Shown: positions 5,640 to 7,952 of the stretch, one piece after another
Layout: each line of letters starts with the position of its first letter
How positions within the stretch are numbered: the stretch's first letter is position 1
DNA from: Eubacteriales Family XIII. Incertae Sedis bacterium
Lineage (GTDB): Bacteria; Bacillota; Clostridia; Peptostreptococcales; Anaerovoracaceae
DNA length: 7,952 nt
Direction of reading: 5' to 3'
Assembly: GCA_031290715.1 (NCBI GenBank)
Contig: JAITNA010000175.1
Location: 1-7,952, forward strand
The notes under the pieces: model-generated
The model's database searches: none
Told to the model about the DNA's origin: nothing
Seen by the model: the letters and a program-made list of their open reading frames with translations, nothing else
Position numbers and translations under genes: made by a program

Positions 5640-5840
5640 ATGGAAACCGAACGGAAAAGACTCTTCAAATCCAATACCAACAAGGTGTTCGCGGGCGTAT
5701 GCGGCGGGATTGGAGAATACTTTGGCATCGACCCCACGATCCTGCGCGTAATCTGGGTGATTCTCGTCCTCTGCTTCGGCACCGGACTTTTGGCCTACCT
5801 CATCGCGTGGTTCGTAATGCCGCGTCGCAATTTTGCGTGA
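5640..5840 (+). CDS. PspC domain-containing small membrane protein
   Basis: This 66-aa protein is a stand-alone PspC domain. It has KRLFKSNTNKVFAGVCGGIGEYFGID at about 6-31, including the family hallmark GVCGGIGEYF, followed by one hydrophobic helix at about 35-58 (LRVIWVILVLCFGTGLLAYLIAWFVMP) and a short basic end. In enterobacteria PspC works in the phage-shock envelope-stress response. In Bacillota such short stand-alone proteins are common and poorly understood, so a role in membrane stress is inferred from the domain only. The ATG follows AAAGGAG at 8 nt. No PspA or PspB gene is visible. It is divergent from feo and shares its upstream region. No clear terminator follows. Confidence 0.9.
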   Translation: METERKRLFKSNTNKVFAGVCGGIGEYFGIDPTILRVIWVILVLCFGTGLLAYLIAWFVMPRRNFA

Positions 5841-5959
5841 ACAAAATGATTTCCCGCAGACTGTCCGCATTTTTATGATCTCGCGCGCTCCATACAAGTG
5901 TTTTTGCAACAAGGCGATGTTATATGGCAACAAACAAAAAACCTTCAAAAATCGTTGCG

Positions 5960-5988
5960 TTGATTTTTTGCAATATTTCATATAAAAT
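5960..5988 (+). promoter_or_regulatory. Promoter of the SorC-family regulator, with overlapping dyad
   Basis: TTGATT (5960-5965), a 17-bp spacer and TAAAAT (5983-5988) lie just before the regulator. A 7-bp inverted repeat, TGATTTT (5961-5967) and AAAATCA (5984-5990), overlaps both boxes and could be an autoregulatory operator. The start of transcription would be near 5995, which supports translation from the ATG at 6011 over the ATG at 5924. Confidence 0.5.
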
Positions 5989-6010
5989 CATCAACAGAAA
6001 GGCTTGCAAA

Positions 6011-6991
6011 ATGACAAAAGATTTCGATCATTACGATTTAAATTTCGTCATCCGCGTAGTGAAAAAATACTATGTTCAAGGAATGACGCAAGATCAGATT
6101 GCCAAGGAGGAATTCATCTCAAAATCCACGGTCAGCCGACTTTTGAAAAAGGCTGTGGACAACGGGCTTATTACCTTTCAGTTCAACTATCCAATCGAGC
6201 TAATCCGAAATCTCGAGAATGAGTTCAAGCAAATTTTTGATCTTGATGTCGTCAGAATAGCGCCAACCTTTGCGGAAGATATTGATACACGCATTAAAGA
6301 AACGTGTCGTATCGCGGCAGAAGACTTGATTGAAATTCTCGAAACAGAGGATACGCTAGGCATTGGTTGGGGGCTAACAATTGAAAAGCTGACCGATATA
6401 ATCACGACAGAAATTGTCAGCCAAAAGAAGTGCAGAAAGGTGGTTATGATCGAAGGTTCTATTGCCGGTGAATCCGGATCGACAAGAACCGGGAGCCTTA
6501 TCCGAAAGTTGGCAGAGTATTTTTCGGCTGAGGGATATTTGCTGCCGGGACCACTGCTCTATGACAGCAAAGAAACGGCAGATATCGTAAAAACGGATAC
6601 TCATTTAAAGAATATACTGGATTATTCAAAAGCTGCCCGTATTGCGGTTTTTAGTGTTCGGCATGTATCACATGAATCTGTTCTCTACAAAGAAGGTGCA
6701 TATAGCAAAGAAGACTATGAGAAGATTCTTGCGCAAGGAGCGGTGGGCGACATTCTTGGATACAGTTTTGATATGAACGGAAAATCGGTAGATCCGAATA
6801 TCGACAATCGCGTAATCAGTATGAACTTGGATGAGTTGAAAAAGAAAAAATATCGCATGGGCATTGCGGTTGGGGATTTAAAAGCAAAATCGATCATTGG
6901 GGCGCTTCGCGGCAAATATGTAAATTATCTGTATACAGACAGCCTTACGGCAAAAGAAGTTCTTCGGCTGTTGAATATTACGCAAAATTAA
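6011..6991 (+). CDS. SorC/DeoR-type sugar-binding transcriptional regulator
   Basis: This is a DNA-binding regulator that responds to a sugar or sugar phosphate, 326 aa from the chosen start and within the usual family range of 310-340. An N-terminal helix-turn-helix lies at about 13-50 (GMTQDQIAKEEFISKSTVSRLLKKA). The rest matches the SorC sugar-binding domain, with the LGIGWGLTIEKL ligand-loop signature, a GSIAGESGSTRTGSLI segment, and the conserved end GALRGKYVNYLYTDSLTAKEVL. AAAGG lies 8 nt before the ATG at 6011. An in-frame ATG at 5924 would add 29 residues not typical of the family and lies upstream of the predicted promoter, so I rejected it. It probably controls the following AllA-like/ETF genes. 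Whether it activates or represses and its ligand are unknown. The gene is AT-rich compared with feo and hypF. Confidence 0.9.
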   Translation: MTKDFDHYDLNFVIRVVKKYYVQGMTQDQIAKEEFISKSTVSRLLKKAVDNGLITFQFNYPIELIRNLENEFKQIFDLDVVRIAPTFAEDIDTRIKETCRIAAEDLIEILETEDTLGIGWGLTIEKLTDIITTEIVSQKKCRKVVMIEGSIAGESGSTRTGSLIRKLAEYFSAEGYLLPGPLLYDSKETADIVKTDTHLKNILDYSKAARIAVFSVRHVSHESVLYKEGAYSKEDYEKILAQGAVGDILGYSFDMNGKSVDPNIDNRVISMNLDELKKKKYRMGIAVGDLKAKSIIGALRGKYVNYLYTDSLTAKEVLRLLNITQN

Positions 6992-7075
6992 TAATAGAAA
7001 TATATTTCTTCTCATCTCAAAAATTTCTTTTTCACTGCATTATTTTTCATATTTCCCCCTTTCTTCGGAATAGTT

Positions 7076-7105
7076 TTGACATTCTATGAAAACAGGTTTT
7101 ATGAT
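7076..7105 (+). promoter_or_regulatory. Promoter of the AllA-like/ETF operon
   Basis: A perfect -35 TTGACA (7076-7081), an 18-bp spacer and TATGAT (7100-7105, 5 of 6) predict a start near 7112 and a leader of about 60 nt. The spacer contains the dyad AAAAC-AG-GTTTT (7089-7100), a candidate operator for the SorC-family protein. The regulator gene upstream therefore need not be co-transcribed with the operon. Confidence 0.6.
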
Positions 7106-7174
7106 GAATGAAATGGTTTAAATCCTTTACGCAAGCAGAATTGTTGTTTTTACAAAAATGAGCGAGGACATTGC

Positions 7175-7648
7175 ATGAAACCGATTGAATTAAGTGCAGA
7201 TGCATTTCGAGAATATGGACAATTAATCCATGACCTTTCAGATGAGAAGCTGACTACAGATTTTTCGCATGTAAAATATTGGAAAAAAATAACAGAATTC
7301 AGTTTGCCCTCGGTTGTCAGCACGAGCTATCTGATTGGGCGAAAAAGGAATTTTGTTGTAACAGAAATGGAGAGACATTTCAATACAAACGAGGTCATCA
7401 TCCCGCTGGATAACGATGCCATTTTGGTCGTTGCAAAGCCCGACGCCAAGACTGAATCCCCTGTGGATGTAACGGCGTTTTATCTGCGCAGATCACAAGG
7501 GGTTGTATTGCATCAGAACATCTGGCATGTGGTACCGTTTCCGATCAATGCCGATGAATCAGCATATTTTATCTTGTTTGCGAAAGGAACAGAGGAAAAC
7601 GATCTGCATTTTCATGTGATGGGAAAAATATACCGCATAGAGGTTTAG
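7175..7648 (+). CDS. Ureidoglycolate lyase (AllA)-like cupin family protein
   Basis: This 157-aa protein has the pattern of the AllA family: TEMERHFNTNEVIIPLD (63-79), ILVVAKPD (83-90), FYLRRSQGVVLHQNIWHVVPFP (102-123) and a closing YFILF strand (131-135). True AllA releases glyoxylate and urea from ureidoglycolate. The candidate active-site positions ERH, the Glu at 73 and the two His of LHQNIWH are kept, so an enzyme is possible. Overall resemblance is only at family level, and no other allantoin-pathway gene is visible. GAGGA lies 7 nt before the ATG. The stop is 22 bp before the ETF-type gene, so the two are probably one operon. A lyase acting on another hydroxy acid, or a non-catalytic cupin, remains possible. 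Confidence 0.75.
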   Translation: MKPIELSADAFREYGQLIHDLSDEKLTTDFSHVKYWKKITEFSLPSVVSTSYLIGRKRNFVVTEMERHFNTNEVIIPLDNDAILVVAKPDAKTESPVDVTAFYLRRSQGVVLHQNIWHVVPFPINADESAYFILFAKGTEENDLHFHVMGKIYRIEV

Positions 7649-7670
7649 CGAGAATCGCAAGGATCTATTT

Positions 7671-7952
7671 ATGAATATTATTGTTTGCTGTAAGGTTGTA
7701 CGAGATTTAGACGACGTGCCGGCGGCAGAGTGGTCGAGGGCTGAGGACAGTACTTTCGAAATTGATTATACAAGGAAAGTCTGGAATTTTTTCGATGAAG
7801 CGGCATTGGAGACAGCTCTTTGCATCAAAGACGAAACAGAAGGGCGAGGGAGCTCCTGTGATTTGACAGCATTGACGGTAGTCGGATCAAAGGAGCGAAT
7901 AGATTCATTTCTTATTGATTTGTACGCCATTCAGTATGGAAAGATTGTAAAG
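7671..7952 (+). CDS. Electron transfer flavoprotein beta subunit (EtfB/FixA family), 3' end cut off
   Basis: The first 94 residues are visible. They begin MNIIVCCKVVRDLDDVP, matching the EtfB start pattern (M-I-V-C-K-V-D), and contain VWNFFDEAALETALCIKDE, equivalent to the usual INPFDEYALEEAL segment. EtfB pairs with EtfA and passes electrons from a flavin dehydrogenase in the cytoplasm; some forms take part in flavin-based electron bifurcation. AAGGA precedes the ATG by about 7 nt. The stretch CDLTALTVVGSKERIDSFLI is less typical than in standard EtfB, so this is a diverged subgroup. The expected partners, etfA and a flavin-dependent dehydrogenase or oxidase, would lie to the right of the window. 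Family assignment is good; the bifurcating state cannot be judged from this part. Confidence 0.75.
   Translation, partial: MNIIVCCKVVRDLDDVPAAEWSRAEDSTFEIDYTRKVWNFFDEAALETALCIKDETEGRGSSCDLTALTVVGSKERIDSFLIDLYAIQYGKIVK

Noticed and set aside
5619..5981. A 120-codon minus-strand frame
   Set aside because: It is antisense to the PspC-domain gene, whose family motif is clear, and it also crosses the regulator's promoter.
5924..6010. Upstream ATG extending the SorC-family regulator by 29 residues
   Set aside because: The extension lies across the predicted promoter, has no good ribosome binding site and does not resemble the family N-terminus; the ATG at 6011 has AAAGG at 8 nt.
6996..7009. Palindrome AGAAATATATTTCT after the regulator gene, as a terminator
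   Set aside because: The stem is entirely weak A-T apart from one G-C pair at each end, and no T-run follows at once; I could not support it as a terminator.

Overview
The window looks like a chromosomal segment from an anaerobic member of the Bacillota. Class Negativicutes is possible but only a guess. The evidence is strong AGGAGG-type ribosome binding sites, a feo operon with two small FeoA proteins plus the Firmicutes-type FeoB-associated Cys-rich membrane peptide, a NiFe-hydrogenase maturation gene, and an ETF-type electron-transfer gene. No rRNA, tRNA, CRISPR array or transposase was seen.

Minus-strand block (1-5500). Reading right to left in the direction of transcription, a promoter and a set of GTTAGC/GCTAAC operators precede a ferrous-iron uptake operon: feoA, feoA, feoB (4-bp overlap with the second feoA) and a 70-aa Cys-rich FeoB-associated peptide. 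About 400 bp without a gene follows. It holds a nested set of palindromes inside a 14-bp inverted repeat and then an intrinsic terminator. Directly beyond it, an extended -10 promoter drives hypF (carbamoyltransferase for the hydrogenase CN ligands), whose 3' end runs off the left edge. Iron import and NiFe-hydrogenase maturation are thus neighbours but appear to be separate transcription units.

Divergent region and pspC (5315-5840). The feo regulatory region carries three GTTAGC-N4-GCTAAC palindromes. Two of them form an array of four half-sites exactly 10 bp apart over the feo promoter. I infer a DtxR-type metal regulator. On the plus strand this region also contains a 13-bp tandem duplication and a GC-rich long-range stem ending in seven T's, followed by a 66-aa PspC-domain membrane protein.

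Right block (about 5880-7952). This part is visibly more AT-rich and reads on the plus strand. A SorC-family sugar-sensing regulator is followed, after its own strong promoter, by a ureidoglycolate-lyase-like (AllA family) cupin protein and then by the start of an EtfB/FixA-family gene that runs off the right edge. It looks like the start of a regulated catabolic or redox operon, possibly acquired separately from the GC-rich left part. Its substrate cannot be told from what is visible.
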